Source: Anodontia alba
Taxonomy: Eukaryota; Mollusca; Bivalvia; Lucinida; Lucinidae
Direction: 5' to 3'
DNA: 64,000 nucleotides
Assembly: GCA_964016985.1 (NCBI GenBank)
Contig: OZ024821.1
Span: 15,983,211 to 16,047,210, forward strand
Each line of letters opens with the position of its first letter. Position 1 is the stretch's first letter. Under the pieces are notes generated by a model. That model saw nothing but the letters and a program-made list of their open reading frames with translations. It had not been told where the DNA came from and made no database searches. Below are positions 52,859-63,162 of this stretch, piece after piece. Position numbers and translations under genes: made by a program.

Positions 52859-52872
52859 GTGTGTGTGTGTGA
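52804..52872. repeat. (GT)n microsatellite
   Basis: About 68 bp of GT with two GC interruptions. Confidence 0.97.
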
Positions 52873-53099
52873 ATTGAGCAATTTTATTAGTGTGTTTAAA
52901 AGCTCAGAAATAGTTTAAGAAGAGTTCTGTTTATAAAAGCGCCTACTGAAAAGTCGGTTATAAAAGCTTTGATTTTATTAACTAGATCAAGCTAGATGGC
53001 ATTAATCAATATGTCCGTGCTTGTTAAACGTGTGACCTTTCCTTTTCACTGCCGGAATGAATGTATATTAGCGTTCAGATTGTTGGAGATAAATACATG

Positions 53100-53310
53100 T
53101 AGATACACTTGGAGATATACCGCCATTTTTGACATGGGAAACAACTCTTCTGACTTCCTGTTTGCTTTTCCGTACACCAGACCCCTCCTAAAAACTGTTC
53201 TACTTTAAACGGAAAGAATTTGCTCCCGTTGGGAGCAAATTCTTTCCTTTTAGAGAAGACCCCTTTACAGAAGAGAGCAAAACAGTTTGACCGAGTTGTT
53301 GCCCTTGAAG
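53100..53310. mobile_element. G-family palindromic element
   Basis: The centre GGAAAGAATTTGCTCCC, loop GTT, GGGAGCAAATTCTTTCC is perfect. Flanks ACTTCCTGTTTGCTTTTCCG TACACCAGACCCC and AGACCCCTTTACAGAAG match the 32345 copy. Confidence 0.7.
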
Positions 53311-53499
53311 GTGTACCAGTATCCCTTAAATTGCCGTAGTTTTCTGACGTGTGTACATGGAAGAATCAAAGTACTGACAGCCCTGGTATATCGATTGTCT
53401 CTGAGTGTAGGCTAAAAAAAAATGGTCCTGAACTGGGACCTAAGATCGTTTCGGTTAACTCTTATCTTCCAGTTGTTTAAGTTAACTCTTATCTTCCAG

Positions 53500-53763
53500 T
53501 AATTTAAGCAAACAGTGCAGACCCTGATCAGACGCCGCGTTCTGCGGCGACTGATCTGGGTCTACATTGTTAGCCAACGTCCCAGTCCAGGTTTTACAGA
53601 TACCCTCTTAATACTGCACTCTAACGTCACAGCGACAAGAATAGCGCGGCTATAAATAACCGTTACCGGGATTTCGTAAGTCAATGATAATCATGTGGAC
53701 AACAACCTTAAGGAAACTTTGGTGTATGTATACTTAGGCTCGATTTAAAACAATCGACCCAAA
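53500..53763 (+). mobile_element. M1 element with complete T hairpin
   Basis: The T hairpin at 53505-53575 (AAACAGTGCAGACCCTGATC, AGACGCCGC, loop TTCT, GCGGCGACTGATCTGGGTCT) opens the element. The M1 body follows: GTCCCAGTCCAGGTTTTACA, GCGGCTATAAATAACCGTTA, GTCAATGATAATCATGTGGA and ACAATCGACCC. Reverse of 27856-28115. Confidence 0.65.
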
Positions 53764-53931
53764 TATGATATCACGTCATCGGCACGCTACATGTACTTTG
53801 CTATCGACATATTTCAGAAAGTCCTTTTTCTCTGTTATTTAGGTCATAGACTGCCAAATCTAACAGAACACCGGTTAAGGTTCTATACGAATATAGTACC
53901 GTAATAAAGCTCCAGAAGTTTTGTCCCTTTA

Positions 53932-54160
53932 CATGTTTTGATGCCAAAACTGGTCAAAACATAGAATTCAGACAATTCTGGATTAGATTTGGGTAAAATT
54001 GTACTCAGTGGTTGCTTTGAAAATGAACCTAGAAAGTCATTCCTAAAACATATTGTCTTTACACCGGTCGAGATTTGTTAAACAGTATGGGGTCAGTCAG
54101 TTAAAAGACATGGACGCTTCTAACTTGTCATATAACCTACCATAACCTTTCTTCGTTTGC
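53932..54160 (+). repeat. D1 repeat, copy a (interrupted by F1)
   Basis: Shares about 220 bp in order with 58527-58745: TTTGATGCCAAAACTGGTCA, GATTAGATTTGGG, AGAAAGTCATTCCTAAAACA and TATTGTCTTTACACCGGTCG. It is cut by F1 copy 11 and seems to resume at 54445 with CAGGTGCTACCAGGCAGG. No terminal repeats, no open frame, function unknown. Confidence 0.55.
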
Positions 54161-54161
54161 C

Positions 54162-54440
54162 CATTACGAAAACGCGCCTATTCAAATACACTGAAAATTT
54201 TACCAACAAAAATGACTAATTTTCAGATAAAAAATTCTGATATTTTTCATATTTCTGCTCAAAACATAGATTGTGGGTACTCGTTAGAACCGCCTCGTCG
54301 AGGCGGTTCTAACGAGTACCCACAATCTATGGTTTTGAGCAGAAATAACAAAAATAATGTATACCCCTGTAAACCCAAGTTTTACTATATAAAAGTGGGG
54401 TTTAAGGGGGTCAAAATTATATAGGCATGTTTTCGTGATG
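54162..54440 (-). mobile_element. F1 foldback copy 11
   Basis: Complete, R arm first: CATTACGAAAACGCGCC to GGCATGTTTTCGTGATG, hairpin perfect over about 40 bp (loop TCGTCGA). Inserted in D1 copy a. Confidence 0.9.
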
Positions 54441-54787
54441 TCTTTTCAGGTGCTACCAGGCAGGTGCCTGTCCTTAAAACTTCAAGCAGAAATTTAAAGG
54501 CGACTGTAACACAAAAGCAAAGTCTAATTAAAAATTCGCAAACCACAGATTACTAAATGAAATTGCATAGCTTAGACTAATTTTTGATCGTAAATTTAAT
54601 TTTAGAGTAAATATTTGAGAGAAAGCACAGAAACGGAAAAGACATATGGTTTCTGATAAATAACTGTCAGTCACAACTAATTTGTTTTCTTTTAGATTAA
54701 AACGCCAAGCAAGAAAATGTGCTTCCGATGACGGCAAAAGAACAGGGTTAAGTGAGTGGGTTATACATCTTTGAAAGGAATAATATT
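54441..54787. other. End of D1a and unclassified sequence
   Basis: No recognisable feature beyond the possible D1 continuation. Confidence 0.4.
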
Positions 54788-54975
54788 TTAACCCATTTAA
54801 GACTGAATAAACTCTCCCACACTATATATTGGAAGAGTTCATTTTCAATTTTAGGTATGTCAGGCTATATGATGTAGATATTCCTAAAGAAAATGGTTGA
54901 ACTATTTTGCAAACGCGTTCTGCGGCGTCTGATCTGGGTCTGCACTGTTTGCCAGTTACCCGTTTAGGGGTCTCC
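54788..54975. mobile_element. Y-family element, copy 3, with one T-hairpin arm
   Basis: TTAACCCATTTAAGACTGAA TAAACT at the left; AAACGCGTTCTGCGGCGTCT and GATCTGGGTCTGCACTGTTT GCC is the second T arm. The first arm is deleted. Confidence 0.6.
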
Positions 54976-55219
54976 AGTCTTCATTGGGTTGGCAAGAGAG
55001 GCACATTTTCATACTACTGGAATATCATGTACAATGTATTTGGCATTGCGTGTTCCTCATTATTTCACACCCTCTCTTTCTCTTATTTCCCCTCTGTTTG
55101 TTATATAAAGTAGTAGCCTGAGGGCGATTGTGCTTGAATCCTGCACAAACAAAACATTTTCCTTTATGGTTGTGTCTAAAACCTCCGGAACAATTGATGA
55201 ATCATTCATTTTGTTTATT

Positions 55220-55252
<33 letters not shown>

Positions 55253-55837
55253 GTGAACTCAGGGACTGATACAATCAGATCCACCTCAATATCAAAGGGA
55301 GAAAGAACAGGTTATTTTTTCTTTTTTTTTTTTGGGACTGTTTAAACAGCCACAAAAAAATGACAAGCATATCTGGCAGCCCTTTCCCAAAAAAAGCAGC
55401 AACGCTTTTATCCAAACTTAACTTTCATATATCTAACTTAACTTTCATATATCTATCTTCGAATACTGCCTGCATCCTCGTGGTCATTTTTTGGCATAAA
55501 GAAAAAAACATTTGTAAGTGAAACACTACAAACCATTTAACAAAAACTGCCACACTGAAGGTACCGCATTCGAATGATCAGTAATGAATTACTGGTGGGC
55601 TTAAGTAAGCTAGCTTGACGGCATCCCAACCCTCGCCCTCAGCTCCCATGGTGATGAATAAAATATACATGATCGGTCCGCTAGGAGGTCTTCTAACTCA
55701 TGTATGAATCATTAAGAGCAACAAATAAATCACAGATACAGCCTATAATAAAGCAAAGATGAGGACTTAAGAGAAATAACGTGTTGAGACACTCGCAGAT
55801 CCCTCCAGTGTCAAACAACACCACTAAAATACTGCAG

Positions 55838-55874
<37 letters not shown>

Positions 55875-55940
55875 AAAAACACCAGGGGGCCGAGAAACAG
55901 ACATAAAAAGTTCCGGCTCAGACTACTAAATGAATTGTAC
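54976..55940. other. Unclassified sequence with poly-A tracts
   Basis: Poly-A at 55226-55252 and 55840-55872, poly-T at 55316-55333. TTAACTTTCATATATCTA is repeated at 55418 and 55438. No coding signal. Confidence 0.5.
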
Positions 55941-56120
55941 TAACCCTTGTCATGCTGAATAAATTAAGATGCCATGCCGACTTTTAATTTTCAGCCAATC
56001 AGATTACTTGATCCCGATTATTGCTATAAATTCACATACTTAATGGCAAACAGTGCAGATCCAGATCAGTTGGCTTCTTCAGAAGACAGGGTATATCCGG
56101 CTTCAGCAGGACAAGGGTTA
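55941..56120. mobile_element. S-family MITE, copy 3, internally deleted
   Basis: TAACCCTTGTCATGCTGAAT on the left, GCAGGACAAGGGTTA on the right, CAGCCAATCAGATTACTTGA inside and one arm of the T hairpin (AAACAGTGCAGATCCAGATC). It abuts the end of the RT pseudogene on its right. Confidence 0.78.
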
Positions 56121-56900
56121 AGTCGGGGCCATCATAAAGTCTGAACCCCGATCCACCGGCGTGCATTTAAAGAGGTAAGCAAAGTGGTCATCAGTGATTG
56201 AGTGAGTCGCTAAGCAAGCAGACTGTTTTATGACATCAACATTATACCCCTTTCGTTTAAAACATATGACAATTTTACTAAATTCATCAGAAAATTCAGG
56301 TTTAACTCCATTTTTCTTAACTTGAAACATATGACAATTTTACTAAATTCATCAGAAAATTCAGGTTTAACTCCATTTTTCTTAACTCGTACTATGTTAC
56401 TATAAAAGTCAGGTTCCGATAGGCTTTGTAGTAGAAGTGTTTTAGTCCGGTATCGTATTTAGAAACCAATTCGTAGTGTCGACGATAAAACGTAGAGAAA
56501 AACTTTCCGAAAATTATGATACCGATACATGTACCTCTATTTGAGAAATTTGGCAGCTTTGTCACCAGCATCGGAAGCAGCGAAATGACTAGACACTCTC
56601 GCAAATCGAATACGTTGAGAAACACCATAAGAAGGGGTACGAGGCACGTCACCATCAAAAAACGGGAAATTAACAATGTCAAAATCAAAACCTTCGCGTT
56701 TGTCATTAATTTTGGATGAAAAGAAACCGTTTGAAATTAATAACTGCAAATCTGAAAATGGGGCTTCGGTATCATTAGAATTAGCCTTTTCCAATTGCAG
56801 TTCAGTGGGATAAATTTGAATGACCGACTGGAAAAGGGACGGAGCCAAACTATGCGCAAGCACATTACACTGAAGTGAAGTAACGAGATTGACAGCTTTA
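56118..56900 (-). pseudogene. Reverse transcriptase of a Penelope-like or related retroelement, second copy
   Basis: The first frame (from 56863 down) gives IYPTELQLEKANSNDTEAPF, SDLQLLISNGFFSSKINDKR, FDFDIVNFPFFDGDVPRTPS, YGVSQRIRFARVSSHFA and stops. After shifts the product resumes with FYRRHYELVSKY and, in the last frame (56330 to 56118), GVKPEFSDEFSKIVICFKRK, GYNVDVIKQSACLA and CTPVDRGSDFMMAPT. These blocks occur in order in the related copy at 33170-34085 as far as that extends. A 65-bp tandem duplication (56261-56322 repeated at 56326-56387) disrupts the C-terminal part. The N-terminal half with the YxDD region is absent. Confidence 0.72.
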
Positions 56901-57085
56901 ACTTCAGTAGAAACAGAGAATATTAATTCTTTTTTTTTTTTTTTTTTTTATTTCATAGAAAATAAGACAACATTTCATTCACACTAATCCGAAATGCAAA
57001 GACTTAGTTTCTGTGAAAAAAAAACAACAAAAAAACAAAACAAAAAAAAACATATAACATACGTTTACTAAGAGAAATCAGAAAA
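56901..57085. repeat. A/T-rich tracts
   Basis: Poly-T at 56930-56949, then AAAAAAACAACAAAAAAACA-type sequence at 57016-57050. Confidence 0.7.
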
Positions 57086-57089
57086 CATC

Positions 57090-57300
57090 AATAAGACCGC
57101 GCCATGCGAAAAAGTGTCTTCGGGCATATGCGGACAGCGAGGTCTAGCTCAGCCTGCTCTTCCGCGCATCTGATCAGGACCTTCAATGTCCGCTTCAAAA
57201 ATCATTGGGTACTGTAGACCATAATGAAGTATAGCAAAGTTCCTGATCAGACTATATATCTCCACTGGCTGATCTGGATCTTTACTGTTTGCATTTATCT
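57090..57300. mobile_element. H-prime double-hairpin element, degraded
   Basis: ACCGCGCCATGCGAAAAAGT then GTCTTCGGGCATATG starts it. AGCTCAGCCTGCTCTTCCGC with CATCTGATCAGGACCTTC is hairpin 1; AAGTTCCTGATCAGACTATA with GGCTGATCTGGATCTTTACT is hairpin 2. Confidence 0.5.
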
Positions 57301-57369
57301 CGAAAGACACCATTTCTAATATGATTAAAACGTGTCTTAGAGGGATGACTTACAAGTATACATTTCACA

Positions 57370-57436
57370 GAATAATAATAATAGTAATAATAATAATAAT
57401 AATAATAAGAAGAAGAAGAAGAAGAAGAAGAAGAGG
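57370..57436. repeat. (AAT)n then (GAA)n microsatellite
   Basis: AATAATAATAATAATAATAA passes into GAAGAAGAAGAAGAAGAAGA just before F1 copy 12. Confidence 0.95.
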
Positions 57437-57437
57437 A

Positions 57438-57714
57438 ATGTCACGAAAACATACCTATATAATTATGACCCCCTTAAACCCCACTTTAATATAGTAAAAC
57501 TGGGGTTTACAAGGGTATACATTATTTTTCTCATTTCTGCTCAAAATCATAGGGTACTCGTCATGTGGGTACTCGTTAGAACCGCCTCGATGAGGCGGTT
57601 CTTACAAGTACATACAATCTATGTTTTGAGCAGAAATATAAAAAATATCAGAGTTTTTTTCAGTTTTTGGAGGTGAAATTTTCAATATATTTGAATAGGC
57701 GTATTTTTGTAATG
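57438..57714 (+). mobile_element. F1 foldback copy 12
   Basis: ATGTCACGAAAACATACC (mutated end) to GGCGTATTTTTGTAATG. The hairpin is disturbed on the left side: ATAGGGTACTCGTCATGTGG then GTACTCGTTAG shows a partial duplication of GTACTCGT. Confidence 0.82.
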
Positions 57715-58055
57715 GAAGGAGAATAAATGTAAACTATTACGAGTATTCACGCCTCCAGTGTACCTCATTTTATTGAAGAATGGATGATGAGATATAATGG
57801 TCGTGCTTTTGACATCAAATCTCCGTCAATACTTACAGCCAAACACAATACGCACTTCCTGTTATTTTTTCAAGTCCAGAAATATAACAGGAAGAACACG
57901 TCTTTTCAATAACTTGTGCTTTCTAAATGAAAAACAGCCTACGAGGTCACAAACTACTAACGATCGATTCTATACGAATGTAGTTGTCTACGCCCAAGGC
58001 TACACCCAAGGGCGTAGACAATATTAATGTTTGCCATTGCTCGGGAAAAGTACTT
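57715..58055. other. Unclassified sequence with a short hairpin
   Basis: 57985-58020 pairs GTTGTCTACGCCC with GGGCGTAGACAATATT around AAGGCTACACCCAA. Otherwise nothing recognised. Confidence 0.5.
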
Positions 58056-58267
58056 TAACCCTTGTCCTACTGAATAAATTAAGATGCCACGCCCATTTCC
58101 AATTTTCAGCCAATCAGATTACTTGATCTAGATTATTGATATAAATTCACATACTTAATGGCAAACAGTGCAGATCCAGATCAGTTGGCTTCTTCAGAAG
58201 CCAACTGATCTGGATCTACACTGTTTGCAAAGGCAGAATATATCCGGGTTCAGCAGGACTAGGGTTA
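58056..58267. mobile_element. S-family MITE with T hairpin, copy 4, best preserved
   Basis: TAACCCTTGTCCTACTGAAT to CAGCAGGACTAGGGTTA. CAGCCAATCAGATTACTTGA inside; the T hairpin CAAACAGTGCAGATCCAGAT, CAGTTGGCTTCTTC pairs with GAAGCCAACTGATCTGGATC, TACACTGTTTG. Confidence 0.88.
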
Positions 58268-58526
58268 AGCAAGGCAATGGAGTGGCCCAATTCAATGTTC
58301 CATGGTCCGTTCAACATTATATTATTACCAAGTATTAACTTTCAAAAATGCTTGACTCCTTTTCTGAATCCCAGTTGAAATATGTTCATTTTTATATGTA
58401 TTGTATCTGTATTTACATATAAAATATTTTAAAACTAAATGCTTGGTCTTCGTGTGCTAATTGTAGACCAAGTGTTTGTGAAAGCTAATACTTGTTCTGC
58501 CTCTCTTTGGGGTTTTTGTTTTGTTT
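58268..58526. other. Unclassified AT-rich sequence
   Basis: Nothing recognised. Confidence 0.45.
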
Positions 58527-58790
58527 GACGCCAGAATTGGTCAAAATGTATACTCCAGTCATTTCTAGAGTAGATATGGGGCAAATATGTAGGTCTTGAG
58601 TGGTAACGTAGCTTTCAAAACGAGACTAGAAGCCTTTTTGAGAACATATTGCCTTTACAAAGATCGAGACCTGGTAAGCAATACGAGGTCGTTCATTTCA
58701 AAGACGTAGAAACTGTTTACATGTCAAATATCCTAGGTACATGTACCTGCCTGACTGTAGTCCCCCTGAAAAGTCGAAATCGAGAATGGG
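58527..58790 (+). repeat. D1 repeat, copy b
   Basis: TTTGACGCCAGAATTGGTCA, CTAGAGTAGATATGGGGCAA, ACTAGAAGCCTTTTTGAGAA, CATATTGCCTTTACAAAGAT and CGAGACCTGG parallel copy a at 53932. This copy is uninterrupted and runs on through CTGCCTGACTGTAGTCCCCC. Confidence 0.55.
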
Positions 58791-59706
58791 TGTTGTAGTA
58801 TTAACCATTTGAACTTAAAATAGAAAAAAGAATCTATGGGCTTCAGGACATTTACAGAAATTTATAAAATATATATGAAGTGAAGAAAAAGAAACGCAGT
58901 GTTTTATTTTTATTTTGTTTTTCTGAAGCAAAATAATATTTTGAAAAAGGCATCTAGAATATGTTCATATAATTTTAAAGCAACAGCTCTATTGAACAAA
59001 TTTCCGAAATTTAATTATTTTTTTCTTTTTTATTAAAAACCTCGTCGGTTATTGGAAGGCATTGGAAGGTACCCCCTAAATGTAAATGAAAATCAACTGA
59101 ATTAGTCTGTATCTGTTGTGCTCCCCTAACATCGCTGTTGATGCTCTTTTTCTTCTCTGCATGGAGTTCATTAAAAAACTAATCCTCCTCATTCTTCTAA
59201 CAATGCATTTCTCAACTGGGCGGAAGTGATGGGGATATTCCGACGCCTTTGTACCCTTCTATCCAGTTCATCCTGTAGCTGCTTAATCGGGGGCCAATTT
59301 GAGGCGTATGGTGACCAGTCGAGTGGTGTATAATGTTATGACTAACCAGAAAGTTGCGACAAACTCTGGCTACGTATGGCGGGCAATATCATGCTATAAA
59401 ATCAGTTGATGTTGTTGCACAAGAGGGGCTGCAACGGGGCGGCCGACTTCATTCTGTACCGTACTGTTGTTTAATCGCCCGCTATAACAATCAACTGTGA
59501 ATTTACAGTCATGAGGGCACCTTCCGATACGTATCAATTACTGACGCATTTTGATGACAAAGCAATGATTTGTTTTGGAAATTTGTTCCATAAAGATGTT
59601 GCTTTAAAACCATATGAAAATATTTTAGATGCTTTTAAAAGCAGTATATTAATTCAACATAAAAGTTTACCCTGCGTCTCTTTTTCACTTCAGCATATAT
59701 AAGATC
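58791..59706. other. Unclassified sequence
   Basis: The frame at 59511-59702 (63 codons) has no motif and lacks support. Nothing else recognised. Confidence 0.4.
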
Positions 59707-59985
59707 CATCAGGAAAACACACCTAGATAGTTTTGACCCCATTAAACCCCACTTTTATATAGTAAAACAGGGGTAACAGGGGTATGCATTATTTTTCTTA
59801 TTTCTGCTCAAAAACATAGATTGTGGGTACTCTTTAGAACTGCCTCGGTGAGGCGGTTCTAACGAGTACCCATAATTTATGTTGTGGAGCAGAAATATGA
59901 AAAATATCCGAATTTTTATCTGAAAATTTTCATTTTTTTGGTAGTGAAATTTTCAGTATATTTGAATAGGCTTATTTTCGTAATG
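59707..59985 (+). mobile_element. F1 foldback copy 13
   Basis: CATCAGGAAAACACACC to GGCTTATTTTCGTAATG with a near-complete central hairpin (loop TCGGTGA). Confidence 0.85.
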
Positions 59986-60088
59986 ACAACAGGCTTGACT
60001 TTGATGCCTATGCACCGGCTTAAGAGGTATTCGATTTTCAAAGAAACCAGAATGCGCTCAATGACGCTTTCCCGTCCCACCTCTCTTC

Positions 60089-60093
60089 CCCCC

Positions 60094-60124
<31 letters not shown>

Positions 60125-60127
60125 ACA
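60089..60127. repeat. Poly-C followed by (CA)n
   Basis: About 22 C, then CACACACACACACACAC. Confidence 0.95.
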
Positions 60128-60530
60128 AAGATATATACTGCACTATGATGAAGTGCGGGAAGACATTTTACGGCCTATTTTGTATCCTTGTCCATCTGAC
60201 TTCCTGGTGACATGTCTGTTATGTACTGGAAGTATGACAAACAGAGCACACACTGATTAATTGACTTTTTAGGTCTAATCCGGCCAATGACCGCTTCATT
60301 AAATTAGACTAGATTTTCCTCTCATCCGACCAATGAATGTCGCGCATTTATAAGCAATCGCAATAGATTATGTCGATAGTTTGTACAACCTGTTACACGC
60401 AAGTCCAAAATCAGTCAGTCGGACCGATCAATGAACACAATTCATTAATGCGGTTGTCCATATGATTTAATCGAACTTTTATTATCATCCCAGCTGCGAC
60501 ATGAAAACGAGACCACGCATATGCGAAAGG
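60128..60530. other. Unclassified sequence
   Basis: Nothing recognised on either strand. Confidence 0.45.
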
Positions 60531-60544
60531 TAAAAATCCCTGGT

Positions 60545-60610
60545 TAGAGAGAGGCGAAGGCCCTGGTGCGGTTGCGCATGTGCAACCGCATCAGGGCCTT
60601 CGCTTCTCTT
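60545..60610. repeat. H-type hairpin
   Basis: AGAGGCGAAGGCCCTGGTGC, GGTTGCGCA pairs with TGTGCAACCGCATCAGGGCC, TTCGCTTCTCT, about 28 bp per arm with one bulge. No element ends found. Confidence 0.65.
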
Positions 60611-61630
60611 AAAATTCAATTTTTTTTTTATAATATTCGGTGTTTCAGTTGGAGGAAAGCAAATGACTTGATCAGACTGCAAGGAAGCAGCGTTTAATAT
60701 TTGTTACACGATTGCATAGGCCTGGTCGCATGTTCTTACCGGATAAGTCTGATTTAACTATGATGTAAAGTTATTTATGAAACATGCCATGAAAAACGTC
60801 ATTATAATGCGATGTACAAATACCGAACGTACAGATCGACCTGATTATCCATGCAGTTTAAGTTGCTGTCTAGATATAGCAATATCTAAATTTATCTTCT
60901 AGACTCCGAAAAGTCCACATATTTCGAGTGCCAACAGTTTAGGCAATGGATACAGCAAAGTGCGCATGCTAGCATATTTACTGTAGCATCAGGCGGTTCT
61001 TCCGTGTAGGTCTATATCTCAGATATAATGCTCAGAAGATTTGACAGTGACGTCACGGCAGCTTCCACCCTACCTGGGTAAAGCAGGTTCTGCAAGAATT
61101 ATCGGGAAAATGTTACAAATAATTTTATGTCGCATACAATCTTATAACTACGAGTAGAATGTTGAAATAGCGTAGTTGGTAGAGCGGAGCGTTCTGGACG
61201 AACGAGAGATGATTGTTCGCATAAGGTAATTGTGGTAGAAAACATTGAACCCCATCAATGTTTCTACGTGACCTGATGAAAACTTTGTGTTTACCAGTTA
61301 AAGCATAGCATGTAATTTCAAAGTCTATTTTCTGAAAAAAAGAGAGACAACAACAACAACAACAACAATAAAAATCAAAAACAACAACAACAAAAAAACA
61401 ACAACAAAAACACATCAATTTGTCGTATGCTAAATGAGCACAGAGTGACATGCTCGATGGCTTGTATTTTTCCGTGAGAGTCTGAAATAAATTGTTCCAC
61501 GTGATGTGACATTTAAATCTTTTTGACGAGATAAAGTTGAGAATATAAGAATGAACCGTCCTAAAACTGCCTAGGGGAAGCAGCAATTTTGGCGTTTGAT
61601 ATTTTGTTGTTTTCACATAAAATTGAACTG
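60611..61630. other. Unclassified sequence with (CAA)n
   Basis: 61347-61412 is CAACAACAA with interruptions. The 163-codon minus-strand frame at 61125-61616 crosses it and has no recognisable domain. Confidence 0.45.
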
Positions 61631-61942
61631 CATTACGAGAACACGCCTATTCAAATATATTGAAAATTGCACCACCAAAAACTAAAAGTTTTTAGATAAA
61701 AATACTGATATTTTTCTTATTTCTGCTCAAAACATAGATTGTAGGTACTCGTTAGAACCGCCTCACCGAGGAGGTTCTAACGAGTACTACAATCTTCTCA
61801 CCGAGGCGGTTCTAACGAGTACCCACAATCTATGTTTTTGAGCAGATATAAGAAAAATAATGCATACCCCCGTAACCCCAGTTTTACTATATAAAAGTGG
61901 GGTTTAAGGGGGTCAAAATTATATAGGTATGTTTTCGTGATG
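61631..61942 (-). mobile_element. F1 foldback copy 14, with duplicated hairpin arm
   Basis: CATTACGAGAACACGCC to GGTATGTTTTCGTGATG. After the first right hairpin arm (GAGGAGGTTCTAACGAGTAC TACAATCT) a second one follows (TCTCACCGAGGCGGTTCTAA CGAGTACCCACAATCTATG), so that arm is present twice in tandem. Confidence 0.85.
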
Positions 61943-62543
61943 TAACTTGTAAACCGTCATTCACAATGGCATGCATTGCTTTGCTTGCTCTCAACAGAGA
62001 AGACGCCGCTTTCATTCAGGATTTGACAGTTATCACGGTACACGGTGTTTCGTTTAGCTTTCAACACAATGAAATATGTTGTAAGTTTTTATTCGAATTA
62101 CATAGCCAGAATTTCATAGTCGATCATCGATTTTGTAAAACCGACTGATCATCGACTAATAATCGATTTTTAGAAAATATATTTATTCTTAATTCAGCCC
62201 TCTTCGAGGAACTAATTCATAGCTCCAGATAGATAAGAGGGGTATGCAGATTATATTTTTTCTTATTTCTCTATGAAAACACATGTTGTGGGTACTCGTT
62301 AGAAGAGCCTACGAGGGACAAATCTAGAATGACCCAAATCGACAGCTTTAATTTCATTTCTTTATTAATTACCTATAAAACAAAAAGTGAGAAAAATATG
62401 TTTCTAAAAATAGAATTTTCCGATTAGTCGACTATAAAAAAATCTTTCCAATCATCAGTCACAAGAGGCAAAAGTGACTGATGATCGATTCTAATGGATC
62501 ATCATTTGTAACACTACGTATCACATTTTTGCAATTTGATATG
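61943..62543. other. Unclassified, with half of an F1-like hairpin core
   Basis: 62232-62315 reads GAGGGGTATGCAGATTATA, TTTCTTATTTCTCTATGAAA, ACACATGTTGTGGGTACTCG and TTAGAAGAGCCTACGAGGG: one arm of the 47126-type hairpin with part of an F1-like L arm. ATCGATTTT/ATCATCGACTAATAATCG words near 62120-62170 form short inverted repeats. Confidence 0.45.
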
Positions 62544-62822
62544 CATTAAGAAAACACGCTTTTTCATTTGTATAGAAAATTTCACCTCCAAAAACTGAAA
62601 AAAAAAAAATCAAATAAAAACTCTTGATATTTTTCACATTTCTACTCAAAACATAGATTGTGGATACCCTGTAGAACCGCCTCGCCGAGGCAGTTCTAAC
62701 GAGTACCCACAATCTATGTATTTGAGCAGAAATATTAAAAATATCAGAATGTTTTTGTGTTTTTGTTTTATTTTTTGGTGGTAAAATTTTCAGTATATTT
62801 GAATAGGCATGTTTTCGTAATG
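62544..62822. mobile_element. F1-related palindrome with two R arms
   Basis: The left side is CATTAAGAAAACACGC, then TAGAAAATTTCACCTCC and CTGAAA, which is R-arm sequence reversed. The right side is a normal R arm (TTGGTGGTAAAATTTTCAGT to GGCATGTTTTCGTAATG). The central hairpin lies around 62650-62725. No L-arm sequence (CCCCTTAAACCCC) is present, unlike the other fourteen copies. Confidence 0.85.
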
Positions 62823-63160
62823 AGCATGCGTGTATCTTACTTTCCATCCATGATCATAACGGTTTCTAAACTATAAAAGCTGTCTTCAGACATACTGAGA
62901 CTGCGCATGCTCAGATACGACTATTTTATTTCTGTCATATCAATTATGGAAAAACACATCCTACCACTGTAAATTAAACCGTGATAAGTAAAGAAAGGAC
63001 TTAACGGACATGCCAAATCCAACACATGAGGCAAAATTCAGCCAGCGAAGAGGGATTCTATGATTAATGCATTTGCCAGCCATCTACTGAAGCATCAGAT
63101 TTACGAGCAAAATGTGATGATCGTGACCAGCCTGCGTATTGGTTGTTTCTCGCCTATCCA
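62823..63160. other. Unclassified, H-prime trace
   Basis: AAAGCTGTCTTCAGACATAC then TGAGACTGCGCATGCTCAG at 62876-62915 resembles an H-prime left end; GATGATCGTGACCAGCCTGC lies at 63115-63134. Confidence 0.4.
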
Positions 63161-63162
63161 TT

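Noticed and set aside
55316..55345. Poly-T and poly-A tracts as retrotransposon tails
   Set aside because: Many tracts in this window lack any recognisable element on the proper side and any target-site duplication.
59511..59702. 63-codon frame as an exon
   Set aside because: No motif, AT-rich composition like the surroundings, and no convincing splice sites.
61160..61235. tRNA-like sequence (GCGTAGTTGGTAGAGCGGAGC)
   Set aside because: An A-box-like word is present, but the expected B box is poor (GATTGTTCGCATA), and no cloverleaf or SINE body follows.
61125..61616. 163-codon minus-strand frame as a gene
   Set aside because: The middle is low-complexity sequence read through a CAA repeat, and no domain, splice context or homologue is apparent.
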